Position numbers and translations under genes: made by a program. DNA of 17,113 nt, from NCBI GenBank assembly GCA_900552415.1, contig USAD01000018.1:1-17113 (forward strand), read 5' to 3'. This document shows positions 1 through 8,315 of this stretch, in pieces; positions within the stretch are counted from its first letter, which is position 1, and each line of letters starts with the position of its first letter. The stretch comes from an uncultured Parabacteroides sp. (GTDB lineage: Bacteria; Bacteroidota; Bacteroidia; Bacteroidales; Tannerellaceae). Under the pieces are notes generated by a model, which ran no database searches, was not told the DNA's origin, and saw only the letters and a list, made by a program, of their open reading frames with translations.

Positions 1-2422
1 CGTTCACGCTATTCGTAGCGACACCGTCGATCGCGACGATATAATCGCCCGCCTTAGCCTCAATACCCGGCTCCTCGAGCGGCGAGCGCAACTTCTCGCT
101 CCAAGAGGCACCCGGCAAGATCTTCTCCAGACGGAAGAAACCGCTCTTGTCCCGGGATATCTCCGCACCCAGCAAGCCCATCGATACTCGCTTGCCCCGA
201 GGCATCTCGCCCGGATTAACGTAAGCATGACCAACGCCCAGCTCGCCGATCAGCTCGCCGATCACGTAGTTCAAGTCGAGACGTGTCTTTACATAAGGTA
301 ACAACTGAGCATACTTCGCCTTCAGCACCATCCAGTCCTTACCGTGCATATTCTCCAGATAGAAACCGTCGCGGTAAGCACGCCAGGCCTCATCGAAGAT
401 CTGTGCCCATTCCTTCTGGTAATCAACCGGTACACGCATATCCGACAAATCAACCGGATCCTTCAGGTCTACCTTTCCTTTCGGCATATCCACCACATAA
501 AGACGCTCCTCACGATCGGAGAAGATCGCCTTCTTATTAGCAGGATCGACCAGCATCACCGCCTCGCAAACGGTTGTTTCCTCCTGCTCCTTCAGGTCAA
601 AGAGTTTCGTCCGTCCCTGATTATAATAATAGACCCGCTCACCATCAGAATAAAGATTGAAATAGTTGGAACCGGGCAAAGGCAGATGCACGATACGATC
701 GCCTATACCCTCGATATCCACCTTCATCGCCGCAGGCGCGTCGCTCTTCTTAGCCTCATCCGCCTTAGCCTCGTTCATACCTTTAGCGTCCTTGTTCAGG
801 AAAGGCGATGGCGTATCCTTCGAGAGAAGGGCCAGATAGATGCCACCCATATTATTATAAACGTGGTTCCACTCCAGTTGGCCATACGTCGGGTTGAAGT
901 CGCGATCCGAGCTGAAGATCAAATATTTCCCGTCGGAACTGAATGCGGGCGAGCCGGAGTCGTACCATTTATCAGTGACAGCATGCTCTCGCTTGCCGGC
1001 GATATCATACAGGTAGACGATCGAATAATTGTTCTCCGATACTCTCGAATAGGTCAACCAATTGTTATCAGGCGAGAAGCTGACATTCCGGGCCTCGCCC
1101 AGCGGGCTCTTAGAAAGCTCGCTCACCTGCTTAGTCGCTACGTCGAGCAGGTTGATCCGGTTCTTGCGATCGGTATAAACGATCCGCTTCGAGTCGGGAC
1201 TCCAAGTAATGTTACGGATATAAGTATCGTTGTTCTTGGTCGCTTGTACCGGATCGCCTCCCTCAGTCGGTTGCAGATAAATCTCTGTCTCACCCGTCGC
1301 GTCGGAGATATAAGCGATCCATTTCCCGTCGGGGCTCCAGACAGCGTCGCGATCATGAGCACCCGGTGAGCGGGTAATATTGCGAGTCACGCCTTTAGAG
1401 GCGGGCAAATCAAATACCTCGCCACGGGCCGTTACCGCCAGGCGTTCACCGTTCGGCGAGAGGCTGGCCGCCGTAACATAATCCGCTCCGTCTTTCAACT
1501 CGGTACGGGCATAAACGTTATCGGCCGCAAGCGTAACGCTCACCTTCTCGGCTTTCTTGGTAGAGGCGTCGAGCTTATAGATATAACCACCATTCTCGAA
1601 AACGATGGTATTACCGAAACAGCTCGGAAATTTCACGTCGTAATCCGTGAAGTTGGTTACTTTAGAGGTCTGGCCACTCTTCGTATTGTAAACAAAGAGG
1701 TTCATCGTCTTATCACGATCGGAAGCGAAATAGATCTCATCGCCAATCCACATCGGGAAGATATCCTGTGCCTCGTTTTTCGTGATGTTCTCGACACTCT
1801 TTTTCTCCGGGTCGTAGATCCAGACATCATCAGCCATACCTCCTTTATAATACTTCCAAGTCCGGAACTCACGCATCACCCGGTTATAGGCCAGCCGCTT
1901 CCCATCCGGCGAGTAGGAACAAAAACCACCCTCGGGCAAAGGGATCACCTCGGAGAGACCGCCCTCCTTCCCGACCGTATAGAGCTTACCGTCGAAACCA
2001 TCACTGATACGATTGCGGTAAACAATCCGTGAACCATCGCGTGTCCAGGTCATCACAATATTATTCGGACCCATGCGATCGCCCAGGTCATCTCGGCTGT
2101 TCGTAGCCGTATACGTCAGGCGCAAAGGCTCGCCGCCCTCCACCGGAATTGTATAGACCTCGGTATTGCCATCGTAATCGCCCGTAAAAGCGATTGTCTT
2201 TCCATCGGGTGAGAAACGGGCAAACATCTCATAACCGGTATAGGAGGTCAACCGTTGAGCCTCGCCACCATTAATGGACACTTTATAGAGGTCGCCGGCA
2301 TAAGAGAAGACGATCTCCGAACCATTCGTGGCGGGGAATCGCAATAACCGGGCCTCTTCGGCCGACAAGCAAGCGGGAACGGCCGCCGCGGCCAATAAAG
2401 AGAGTAATACGTTTTTCTTCAT
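1..2422 (-). CDS. Exported tricorn-like protease (S41 family), 3' end cut by window edge
   Basis: Reading leftwards from the ATG at 2422, 807 codons stay open to the window edge. The protein begins with a signal peptide (MKKNVLLSLLAAAAVPACLSA, probable cut near residue 21). It continues with many WD/PD40-like beta-propeller strands of the type FSPDGK, SYSPDGKRLAY, WSPDGKWIAYISD and FSSDGKYLIFSSDRD, typical of tricorn propellers. A helical C1 domain follows near residues 680-745 with the motif GELGVGHAYV, whose His732 matches the catalytic His of tricorn. A PDZ-like segment starts near 750 (GLLGAEIS ... AGDYIVAIDGVATNS). The catalytic Ser and Glu of the C2 domain would lie beyond the edge; the family is about 1,050-1,100 residues. 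Archaeal tricorn is cytosolic and degrades oligopeptides from the proteasome; this one is exported, so a periplasmic peptidase role is inferred. The Ser that precedes the catalytic His in archaeal tricorn is Gly731 here. VPAC near residue 18 is a poor lipobox, so lipidation is not excluded. Confidence 0.93.
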   Translation of the reverse strand, partial: MKKNVLLSLLAAAAVPACLSAEEARLLRFPATNGSEIVFSYAGDLYKVSINGGEAQRLTSYTGYEMFARFSPDGKTIAFTGDYDGNTEVYTIPVEGGEPLRLTYTATNSRDDLGDRMGPNNIVMTWTRDGSRIVYRNRISDGFDGKLYTVGKEGGLSEVIPLPEGGFCSYSPDGKRLAYNRVMREFRTWKYYKGGMADDVWIYDPEKKSVENITKNEAQDIFPMWIGDEIYFASDRDKTMNLFVYNTKSGQTSKVTNFTDYDVKFPSCFGNTIVFENGGYIYKLDASTKKAEKVSVTLAADNVYARTELKDGADYVTAASLSPNGERLAVTARGEVFDLPASKGVTRNITRSPGAHDRDAVWSPDGKWIAYISDATGETEIYLQPTEGGDPVQATKNNDTYIRNITWSPDSKRIVYTDRKNRINLLDVATKQVSELSKSPLGEARNVSFSPDNNWLTYSRVSENNYSIVYLYDIAGKREHAVTDKWYDSGSPAFSSDGKYLIFSSDRDFNPTYGQLEWNHVYNNMGGIYLALLSKDTPSPFLNKDAKGMNEAKADEAKKSDAPAAMKVDIEGIGDRIVHLPLPGSNYFNLYSDGERVYYYNQGRTKLFDLKEQEETTVCEAVMLVDPANKKAIFSDREERLYVVDMPKGKVDLKDPVDLSDMRVPVDYQKEWAQIFDEAWRAYRDGFYLENMHGKDWMVLKAKYAQLLPYVKTRLDLNYVIGELIGELGVGHAYVNPGEMPRGKRVSMGLLGAEISRDKSGFFRLEKILPGASWSEKLRSPLEEPGIEAKAGDYIVAIDGVATNSVN

Positions 2423-2436
2423 GATACCTTATTTTG

Positions 2437-2461
2437 ATTATCTACAACAAATGTAGATAAT
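2437..2461 (-). promoter_or_regulatory. Promoter -7 box inside a perfect inverted repeat, upstream of the tricorn-like gene
   Basis: A 10-bp perfect inverted repeat (arms ATTATCTACA and TGTAGATAAT, 5-nt spacer ACAAA) lies 15-39 bp before the start codon. On the minus strand it contains TACATTTG (2448-2455), a full match to the Bacteroidota -7 consensus TAnnTTTG. No good -33 TTTG is seen at the expected distance. A dyad lying directly over the -7 box suggests a repressor operator, or less likely an RNA hairpin near the start of the transcript. Confidence 0.6.
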
Positions 2462-2503
2462 TCAACGGTAAAATGAGCGCATGACGATCGGTTTCCCACA
2501 AAA

Positions 2504-2632
2504 AATACCAAAGGATGGTAATGGGATTACCACCCTTTGGTAATCTCACTACCATCCTTTGGTAATTTCATTTCCACCCTATGGTAATATTATTTTCTTC
2601 CTATGGTAATCCAGATACGATCCTTTGATCAT
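2504..2632. repeat. Array of six palindromic sites at exact 22-bp spacing
   Basis: Six 19-bp units begin at 2504, 2526, 2548, 2570, 2592 and 2614, each exactly 22 bp from the last. The best unit, ATTACCACCCTTTGGTAAT at 2526, is a 7-bp inverted repeat around a 5-nt spacer. Units 3-5 keep the right half TGGTAAT and lose parts of the left half. Unit 1 (AATACCAAAGGATGGTAAT) has the inverted core. Unit 6 is degenerate (GATACGATCCTTTGATCAT). The array ends 28 bp before the phosphate transporter stop codon and lies about 50-180 bp upstream of the tricorn-like gene's -7 box. The constant two-helical-turn phase fits a row of protein binding sites on one face of the DNA; the protein is unknown. Confidence 0.8.
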
Positions 2633-2659
2633 ATCCAAAATGATTACCCTCGTTGTTAC

Positions 2660-4918
2660 TTACCTTTCGATCTGGAACTTGCGGCTGACCTTAAGCAGGT
2701 TGGTCGTGAACGAGACGACGTTTTGCGCCTCCTGGATCATATTCAGGTAAACCATGCTCACCTTCGTGCTGCCCGTTTGGCCCTGGATGCGCTTCAGCTC
2801 ACCCTTCTTCAGGGCGATCAGCTGGCTGTTCAGCTCGGCCGACTCGCCGACCAGGCCCTCGAAGCCCGCGTAAGAGTTCCCATGGATCATGTCGGCGCAA
2901 CGATTGATGAAGCCGATCACCCGCTTCGTCTCCTCGCCGAACTCTTGCACCTGTATCTCGCTCAAAGGATTGAAATTATTGTCGATATGATCCTTGCAAG
3001 GCTCCGCCAGACGGCTCAGGCTAAAGACAATCTCGCTCGAGAAGTCGTTGCCTTGGTAATAATAGAGCCCCTTCTCGACAGCGATGTCGTGGTCCAGCTG
3101 CGTCACGCCCAACGTACCAACACGCTTAACCTGTTTCAAATGCACCTTGCGCTCCTTAATTTCCGAAAGAACCTTACGCAATTCTTTCAAGTTCTCATGG
3201 AAGAAACCCTGTACGGCCCTGTCGAGCACCTCCGAGGAGAAACGCAAGTTGTCCTCCAGCTCCTCCCGGCTATGCTCGCGGAAGAGCCTCAGCGCCTCCA
3301 CGGTGCTGGTCGCCTTGCGCAATTTCGCCACGGTCGTGTTCACCTCCTCTTGCAGGGCCTCCTTACGTTGTTTCTTCTTATACACGATATGGCTGCGCAC
3401 CAACGAATAGATCGCCAAGCCGATCATGGCCGCCAACGCGGGTATGCCCCCCCAATAGATCAAGAGCGCGACCACGAAACAGATCGAGAAAGCGGCCCCG
3501 GCCGTGATGAACCAACCACCGATCACCGACAAGACGCCCGTGATGCGATAGACCGCCGTCTCGCGCCCCCAGGCCCGGTCGGCCAGTGAGGAACCCATCG
3601 CGACCATGAAAGCGACATAGGTCGTCGACAACGGCAGCTTCATGGAGGTACCGACTGCGATCAGCAGACCCGACAAGACCACATTGACCGAGGCGCGGAC
3701 CAGGTCGAAGCTGGCCTTCTCCTCCATGATCATCTCATCCTGGTTGAAACGGCTGTCGATCCACTTTTTCGCCGAATCGGGAATGACATTCAGGATAACC
3801 GCCGAAAGGCTGCTGCAATGGCGAACCAGGACGCGGGCGACAGGAGAGGTCCCGAACATCTCCTCACCATCCGACTGGCGCGAGAGATCGAGAGAGGTCT
3901 TCACCACGTTCTGCGCCTTCTTGGAAGTACACAATGCCCAAACCATCACCGCGCCAGAGCCCAACAGGAAATACCACGGCGTCTTGGCCGACTCCAGCAA
4001 GGAGGTCATCAGGAATGAGTCTGGCGTCGCCGACTCGCCTTGGGCGGTCAAGTCCATATAGGCCGAGTAACCGGCGAGAGGCACACCAATGAAGTTCACC
4101 AAGTCGTTACCAGCGAAGGCCAGGGCCAACGCGAAAGTACCCATCAATATAACAATCTTGAATACATTCACTTTCAACAAGTGAAGTACCTGCATCAAAG
4201 CCGTAAAGAAAATCATGCAACCCACAAGGATCGTACTCGTGTAAGTATGGATGAAATCGTCCATCTCCGCCGTCATGAAAGAACTGCCTTTCAACCCCTT
4301 GATCAACATGAAATAGACGATGGAAGTAGCGGCGAGACCCGCGTAAACGCCGATGAAGTATTTTGAGGTCTTCTTATAATTGAACGAGAAAAGCAAACGG
4401 GAAAGATATTGGACCAACGTACCGAAGAAGAACGCGATCGCGACCGAAAGGAAAATACCCAGGATCACGGTGAACGCCTTCTCCGTATTCAACAGGTCGC
4501 CCAACTGGTAAAGCCCGGACGACGAGGCGATCTTCACCAAGGCGATCGCGACCGTACCACCTACCAACTCAAACACCATCGAAACCGTGGTAGAGGTCGG
4601 CATACCCAATGAGTTAAAGATATCCAAAAGCACCACGTCGGTCAACATGACCGCCGCCAAGATACACATGATCTCCGAGAAATAGAAATGCTGTGGCTGG
4701 TAAATACCATGCCGGGCAATGTCCATCATACCATTAGACAAAGCCGCCCCCACAAAGACACCAACCGCGGCGATAAGAATAATCACCTTAAACGACGCCG
4801 CTTTCGAACCAATTGCCGCATTCAAGAAATTGACCGCATCGTTACTGACGCCCACCGATAAGTCTACGATAGCCAAGACAAACAGGAAGACCACTAAAAA
4901 CAGATAAAAAAACTCCAT
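2660..4918 (-). CDS. PiT-family inorganic phosphate transporter with PhoU-like C-terminal domain
   Basis: This 752-residue inner-membrane protein should import inorganic phosphate with a cation, as PiT (SLC20) proteins do. Both PiT signature repeats are present: GVSNDAVN at residues 23-30 near the N-terminus and AGNDLVNFIGVPLAGY at 269-284. The conserved PTSTTVSMVFELVGG (107-121) and its mirror LPLSTTYV (428-435) are also seen. About ten hydrophobic segments run to residue 508. From about 512 to the end the chain is charged and helical, with no membrane segments, and resembles a PhoU domain; this extended form is usual in Bacteroidales and may tune transport from the cytosolic side. The start at 4918 puts MEFFYLFLVVFLF directly at the first membrane helix. 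The gene follows the DAACS gene by 73 bp but has its own -7 box, so it is probably a separate unit. No Pho-box was recognised. Confidence 0.93.
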   Translation of the reverse strand: MEFFYLFLVVFLFVLAIVDLSVGVSNDAVNFLNAAIGSKAASFKVIILIAAVGVFVGAALSNGMMDIARHGIYQPQHFYFSEIMCILAAVMLTDVVLLDIFNSLGMPTSTTVSMVFELVGGTVAIALVKIASSSGLYQLGDLLNTEKAFTVILGIFLSVAIAFFFGTLVQYLSRLLFSFNYKKTSKYFIGVYAGLAATSIVYFMLIKGLKGSSFMTAEMDDFIHTYTSTILVGCMIFFTALMQVLHLLKVNVFKIVILMGTFALALAFAGNDLVNFIGVPLAGYSAYMDLTAQGESATPDSFLMTSLLESAKTPWYFLLGSGAVMVWALCTSKKAQNVVKTSLDLSRQSDGEEMFGTSPVARVLVRHCSSLSAVILNVIPDSAKKWIDSRFNQDEMIMEEKASFDLVRASVNVVLSGLLIAVGTSMKLPLSTTYVAFMVAMGSSLADRAWGRETAVYRITGVLSVIGGWFITAGAAFSICFVVALLIYWGGIPALAAMIGLAIYSLVRSHIVYKKKQRKEALQEEVNTTVAKLRKATSTVEALRLFREHSREELEDNLRFSSEVLDRAVQGFFHENLKELRKVLSEIKERKVHLKQVKRVGTLGVTQLDHDIAVEKGLYYYQGNDFSSEIVFSLSRLAEPCKDHIDNNFNPLSEIQVQEFGEETKRVIGFINRCADMIHGNSYAGFEGLVGESAELNSQLIALKKGELKRIQGQTGSTKVSMVYLNMIQEAQNVVSFTTNLLKVSRKFQIER

Positions 4919-4939
4919 ACCACATGTTTAAATTTCCCG

Positions 4940-4947
4940 CGAAAGTA
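4940..4947 (-). promoter_or_regulatory. Putative -7 promoter box of the phosphate transporter gene
   Basis: The minus strand reads TACTTTCG followed by CGGG, a form common in Bacteroidales promoters, 22 bp before the ATG at 4918. No clear -33 TTTG is visible at about 19 bp upstream. Confidence 0.5.
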
Positions 4948-4991
4948 AGTGTTGGAAATTTACATGGGATTACATTCGTGTTACAAAGCCG

Positions 4992-6158
4992 TTAAGCGTC
5001 TTTCGATATCCGGTCGACCACGACCGCGATCGCCCCGTCGCCCGTCACGTTGCAAGCCGTCCCGAAACTGTCCATGGCGATGTAGAGCGCGATGATCAAC
5101 GCCTGCATCGTCTCGTTAAAGCCAAGCATATCCTGCAAGATCCCCAAAGCCGCCATGATCGCGCCACCCGGTACGCCCGGAGCCGCCACCATAGCGATGC
5201 CCAGCATCATGATAAAACCACTGAACTGGGCAAACTGGATCGGCTCGTTCGACATGATCAGGATGGCCATTGAGCAGGCCACGATCTTCAACGTGCTTCC
5301 CGCCAAATGGATGGTCGCACAAAGTGGAACCGTAAAGACCGCGATGTTCTCTCGCACGCCGTTCTTCAAGGTCTGGGCCAACGTAACGGGGATAGTCGCC
5401 GCCGACGATTGCGTGCCTAAAGCAGTGGCATAAGCCGGCAACATATTCCTCAACAACCGAAATGGATTTTTCTTGGCAACACTTCCCGCCACAAAGAACT
5501 GAATCAACAGAAGCAAGACATGCAGGATGAATATCACCAGGATAACTTTCAAGAACATGGTGATAATACTCATGACCTGTCCACTAACCGTCATATTCAA
5601 GAAAATACCAAAGATATGAAGTGGCAATAGCGGAATGATCACCTCCTCGATCAACAGGGTAACGATCTCTTTGATATCACGGAAAACATCGCGCAAGGCC
5701 GTCCCGGGAATATTCGAGAGGCCCAAACCGAAAGTAAAAGACAAAAGCAGGGCGGTCATCACGTCCATAAGAGGCGGCATCGCCACCGTAAAATAGGGCT
5801 GCAACATGAAATCGCCCGGATTATCGGCCGCAATGAGCTCCGCATTGGCAGGGATAATATAAGGAAAGACCAACTCACAACTAAAGTAGGTAAAAAATCC
5901 GGAGAAAAGGGTAGATCCATAAGCCAGCAAAGCCGTGATAAGCAAAAGTTTCCCGGCACCACGCCCCAACTCCCCTATGGCAGGCGCCACGAGCCCCACG
6001 ATAATCAGGGGTATGGCGAACGAGAGAAACTCGCTGAATAACGAGTTGAACGTCACGAACAACCGCACGACACCAGCGGGCAGGAATTGCCCGAACAAGA
6101 TACCTGCCGCAATGGCCAAAATGACTTTACCCAGTAAGGAGATCTTTATCTTTTTCAT
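4992..6158 (-). CDS. Dicarboxylate/amino acid:cation symporter (DAACS, SLC1-like)
   Basis: This 388-residue membrane protein belongs to the Na+- or H+-coupled glutamate/aspartate/dicarboxylate/serine symporters. SLC1 landmarks appear in order: the Ser-rich HP1 tip GTQSSAATIPV (248-258), the TM7 region CATIHLAGST (280-289) in place of the usual GATINMDG, the HP2 tip PGVPGG (327-332) and the TM8 motif NVTGDGAIAVVV (370-381) with the substrate-binding Asp374. The changed TM7 motif, in which the usual NMDG becomes HLAG, argues against assigning classical glutamate specificity; a serine/threonine or other substrate is possible. At 388 residues it is shorter than GltP (about 435). Its start lies inside the end of the nhaC-like gene (32-bp overlap), which suggests one transcript and coupled translation. 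The first residues, MKKIKISLLGKVILAIAAGILFGQFLP, make a good first helix and support this start. Confidence 0.9.
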   Translation of the reverse strand: MKKIKISLLGKVILAIAAGILFGQFLPAGVVRLFVTFNSLFSEFLSFAIPLIIVGLVAPAIGELGRGAGKLLLITALLAYGSTLFSGFFTYFSCELVFPYIIPANAELIAADNPGDFMLQPYFTVAMPPLMDVMTALLLSFTFGLGLSNIPGTALRDVFRDIKEIVTLLIEEVIIPLLPLHIFGIFLNMTVSGQVMSIITMFLKVILVIFILHVLLLLIQFFVAGSVAKKNPFRLLRNMLPAYATALGTQSSAATIPVTLAQTLKNGVRENIAVFTVPLCATIHLAGSTLKIVACSMAILIMSNEPIQFAQFSGFIMMLGIAMVAAPGVPGGAIMAALGILQDMLGFNETMQALIIALYIAMDSFGTACNVTGDGAIAVVVDRISKDA

Positions 6159-7593
6159 GATTCCGCTTGATTTTATATCCGATAATCGCCATGAATATAC
6201 TCATTAACGGGCTAATAATGTTAAAGAAACAGTAAGGCAGATAGGTCAGTGTCGGCACGCTCAGGATCGTCGCCTGTGTCATACCGCACGTATTCCACGG
6301 GACCAAGACCGAGGTGACCGTCACCGAATCCTCCGTCGTCCGGCTAAGCAAACGGCTCTCGTAGCCCTGATTCTTATAGATATCCTTAAACATGTTACCT
6401 GTCAAGATAATCGAGATATATTGATCGGCCGTACAGATATTCAGGAACAGGCCTGAGAACACCGTCGACGCAACCATGCTTGCCCGCTTTCGCATGAAAC
6501 GGATAAACACCATTGTCAAGCTCTCCAGCATACCAGTTGCCGTCATCGCCCCACCAAAACACATGGCACAGATAATCAACCAGATCGTGTTCATCATGCC
6601 GGCCATTCCCCGAGTCGCTACCAGATCATTCAGGGCGACGTTGCCAGTATCAATTCCCGTACTTCCATAAAAGGTCATGAACAATCCCTTGAAATGCGAC
6701 AAGGCGGAACGGGACGATTCGCCCGATATCTCTTGTAACAATCCCGGTTGCATCACTAAAGCGAAAATACCGGCCAGCAGGGCAGACACGAACAGGGTAA
6801 TCAAAGCCGGGACTTTCTTGGCGATCAGGATCGCCGTAACCAACGGGACAACCAGCAACCATAACGAGATATCAAACGTTTGCTCCAGCGCAGCCGAGAA
6901 CTCGGCGACCTGCTCGGAAGCGCCGGCCTCATGCATAAAACCAGCGACCATGAAAATTAACAAGGTCAACGCCATCGTGGGAACAGTCGTCAACATCATA
7001 TAACGGATATGAACGAACAGGGGTGTTTGGGTCACCGACGAGGCCAAGACCGTCGTATCGGACAAGGGCGAGACCTTGTCGCCAAAATAGGCGCCCGAGA
7101 TAATGGCGCCGGCAACCCAACCCGCCTGGAAGCCTTGCGCCTCGCCGATGCCCATCAAGGCGATGCCTATGGTCGCGATCGTCGTCCACGAACTGCCGGT
7201 CATCACCGACACCACGGCGCAAATAAGACAGCAAGAGGCCAGGAAAAAACTGGGATGCAGCAGTTGCATGCCATAATATATTAAGGTAGGAACCACACCA
7301 CTAATCATCCAACTTCCGGAGAGAGCGCCGATCAACAGCAAAATGATCAAAGCCGTGGAAACACCCAGGATATTATTGCATATCGCAGTTTCGATCTCTT
7401 TCCAGGACGTACCGCAGAAAAACATAGCCAACGAGGTGGCCACCGCCGTAGTCGCCAACAAGACAACCTGGCTACCGCCGTTCAACGCGTCGCTGCCAAA
7501 GACACTGATCGTCACCGACAGCAATGCGACCAACACCACGATCGGTATGACCGACAAGAGCGCGGAGGGCCTCTTTTGAGCCTGTGTTACCAT
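6127..7593 (-). CDS. NhaC-family Na+/H+ antiporter
   Basis: This 488-residue protein has about twelve hydrophobic segments and the conserved core of the NhaC/MleN family: SVMTGSSWTTIATIGIA (129-145) and GAYFGDKVSPLSDTT (167-181). The family exchanges Na+ for H+, and some members exchange malate or another organic anion together with sodium, so the substrate cannot be fixed from sequence. The start at 7593 has 46 bp to a good -7 box. The 3' end overlaps the DAACS gene start by 32 bp. An antiporter that sets the sodium gradient next to a symporter that spends it makes a sensible pair, but coupling of the two activities is inference. Confidence 0.92.
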   Translation of the reverse strand: MVTQAQKRPSALLSVIPIVVLVALLSVTISVFGSDALNGGSQVVLLATTAVATSLAMFFCGTSWKEIETAICNNILGVSTALIILLLIGALSGSWMISGVVPTLIYYGMQLLHPSFFLASCCLICAVVSVMTGSSWTTIATIGIALMGIGEAQGFQAGWVAGAIISGAYFGDKVSPLSDTTVLASSVTQTPLFVHIRYMMLTTVPTMALTLLIFMVAGFMHEAGASEQVAEFSAALEQTFDISLWLLVVPLVTAILIAKKVPALITLFVSALLAGIFALVMQPGLLQEISGESSRSALSHFKGLFMTFYGSTGIDTGNVALNDLVATRGMAGMMNTIWLIICAMCFGGAMTATGMLESLTMVFIRFMRKRASMVASTVFSGLFLNICTADQYISIILTGNMFKDIYKNQGYESRLLSRTTEDSVTVTSVLVPWNTCGMTQATILSVPTLTYLPYCFFNIISPLMSIFMAIIGYKIKRNHEKDKDLLTG

Positions 7594-7638
7594 AAGAACT
7601 GATTCTTCTAGTGATTCTATAATTTGTCGTAATTGGGG

Positions 7639-7668
7639 CGAAGTTAATAAAAATGTCTTATTCCCAAA
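7639..7668 (-). promoter_or_regulatory. Promoter of the nhaC-DAACS unit
   Basis: On the minus strand TTTG (7665-7668) stands 18 bp before TAACTTCG (7639-7646), a near match to the Bacteroidota sigma-ABfr promoter with both elements present. It lies between the end of the lysO pair (7689) and the nhaC start, so nhaC is probably transcribed apart from lysO. This is the best-supported promoter in the window. Confidence 0.65.
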
Positions 7669-7688
7669 AACAGAAACGCTTCAACCTG

Positions 7689-8315
7689 TTAAATAGAGCA
7701 GAAAAAGCTAACCAGAAACGGAACTGAGAAATCCACGAGGATCCCATGGAAGATGGAAACGAAAACCAAGTCCTTTCCGCAAGTAGCCGTAATAATAGGC
7801 AACGTGGTATCCATCGTCGTAGCGCCGCCAGCGCAAATCGGGGCAAACCGCCCGAACACCCGCACAAACAATGGCGCTCCCAACAAGGTAAAGATCTCAC
7901 GGAAAATATTACTCATCAAGGCAATCGTTCCCAACTCGGCCGCCATCTGAACGCCAAGCGCCGGCTCCTTCAACTGGGTAATCAAAATGGTGGAAAGGGA
8001 ATAATAGGCGAAACCGCTCCCGACAGCCAGACAATCCGTCACACTCCAACGGCTCAAGAAAAAGCTGATCAGGGCAGAAAAGAGCAAGGTCCCGGTGATT
8101 GTCGCCAACGGTACCAAGAGCAACTTCGGCCGGATATTGGTCAAGATCTCCTTCAGCTGCTTGTCGCTTCCAATGCTCAGTCCAACCTGGAACATCAGGA
8201 GATAAAGGACATACATCGTCAAATCCTCATCCTGCAGGAATGCCGGCATCAATCCGCTCCAACCGAGCAGGCAACCCAGGAAGAAAAAGCCAACGATAAT
8301 CAAACTCCCGGTCAT
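7689..8315 (-). CDS. lysO: LysO-type lysine exporter, C-terminal subunit
   Basis: These 208 residues match the C-terminal two thirds of E. coli LysO (YbjE, about 299 residues), an inner-membrane exporter of L-lysine and its toxic analogue thialysine. Shared signatures are FLLGCLLGWSGL at the start, FQVGLSIGSDKQLKE (42-56), AVGSGFAYYSLSTILI (97-112), the NxxRE segment (SNIFREIFTLL, 135-145) and GGATTMDTTLPII (163-175). About six hydrophobic segments are visible. The ATG overlaps the stop codon of the upstream 92-residue gene as ATGA (8312-8315), so the two are almost surely translated in step and work as one transporter. Together they total 300 residues, the length of one-piece LysO. The 95-bp gap after it carries the promoter of the nhaC unit. 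Confidence 0.9.
   Translation of the reverse strand: MTGSLIIVGFFFLGCLLGWSGLMPAFLQDEDLTMYVLYLLMFQVGLSIGSDKQLKEILTNIRPKLLLVPLATITGTLLFSALISFFLSRWSVTDCLAVGSGFAYYSLSTILITQLKEPALGVQMAAELGTIALMSNIFREIFTLLGAPLFVRVFGRFAPICAGGATTMDTTLPIITATCGKDLVFVSIFHGILVDFSVPFLVSFFCSI

Noticed and set aside
344..1369. A 341-codon plus-strand frame
   Set aside because: It is antisense to the tricorn-like gene, whose minus-strand translation gives clear propeller, catalytic-His and PDZ motifs.
2603..3589. A 328-codon plus-strand frame overlapping the phosphate transporter
   Set aside because: It is the shadow of the PhoU-like tail of the PiT gene; its Leu/Arg/His-rich product has no family features.
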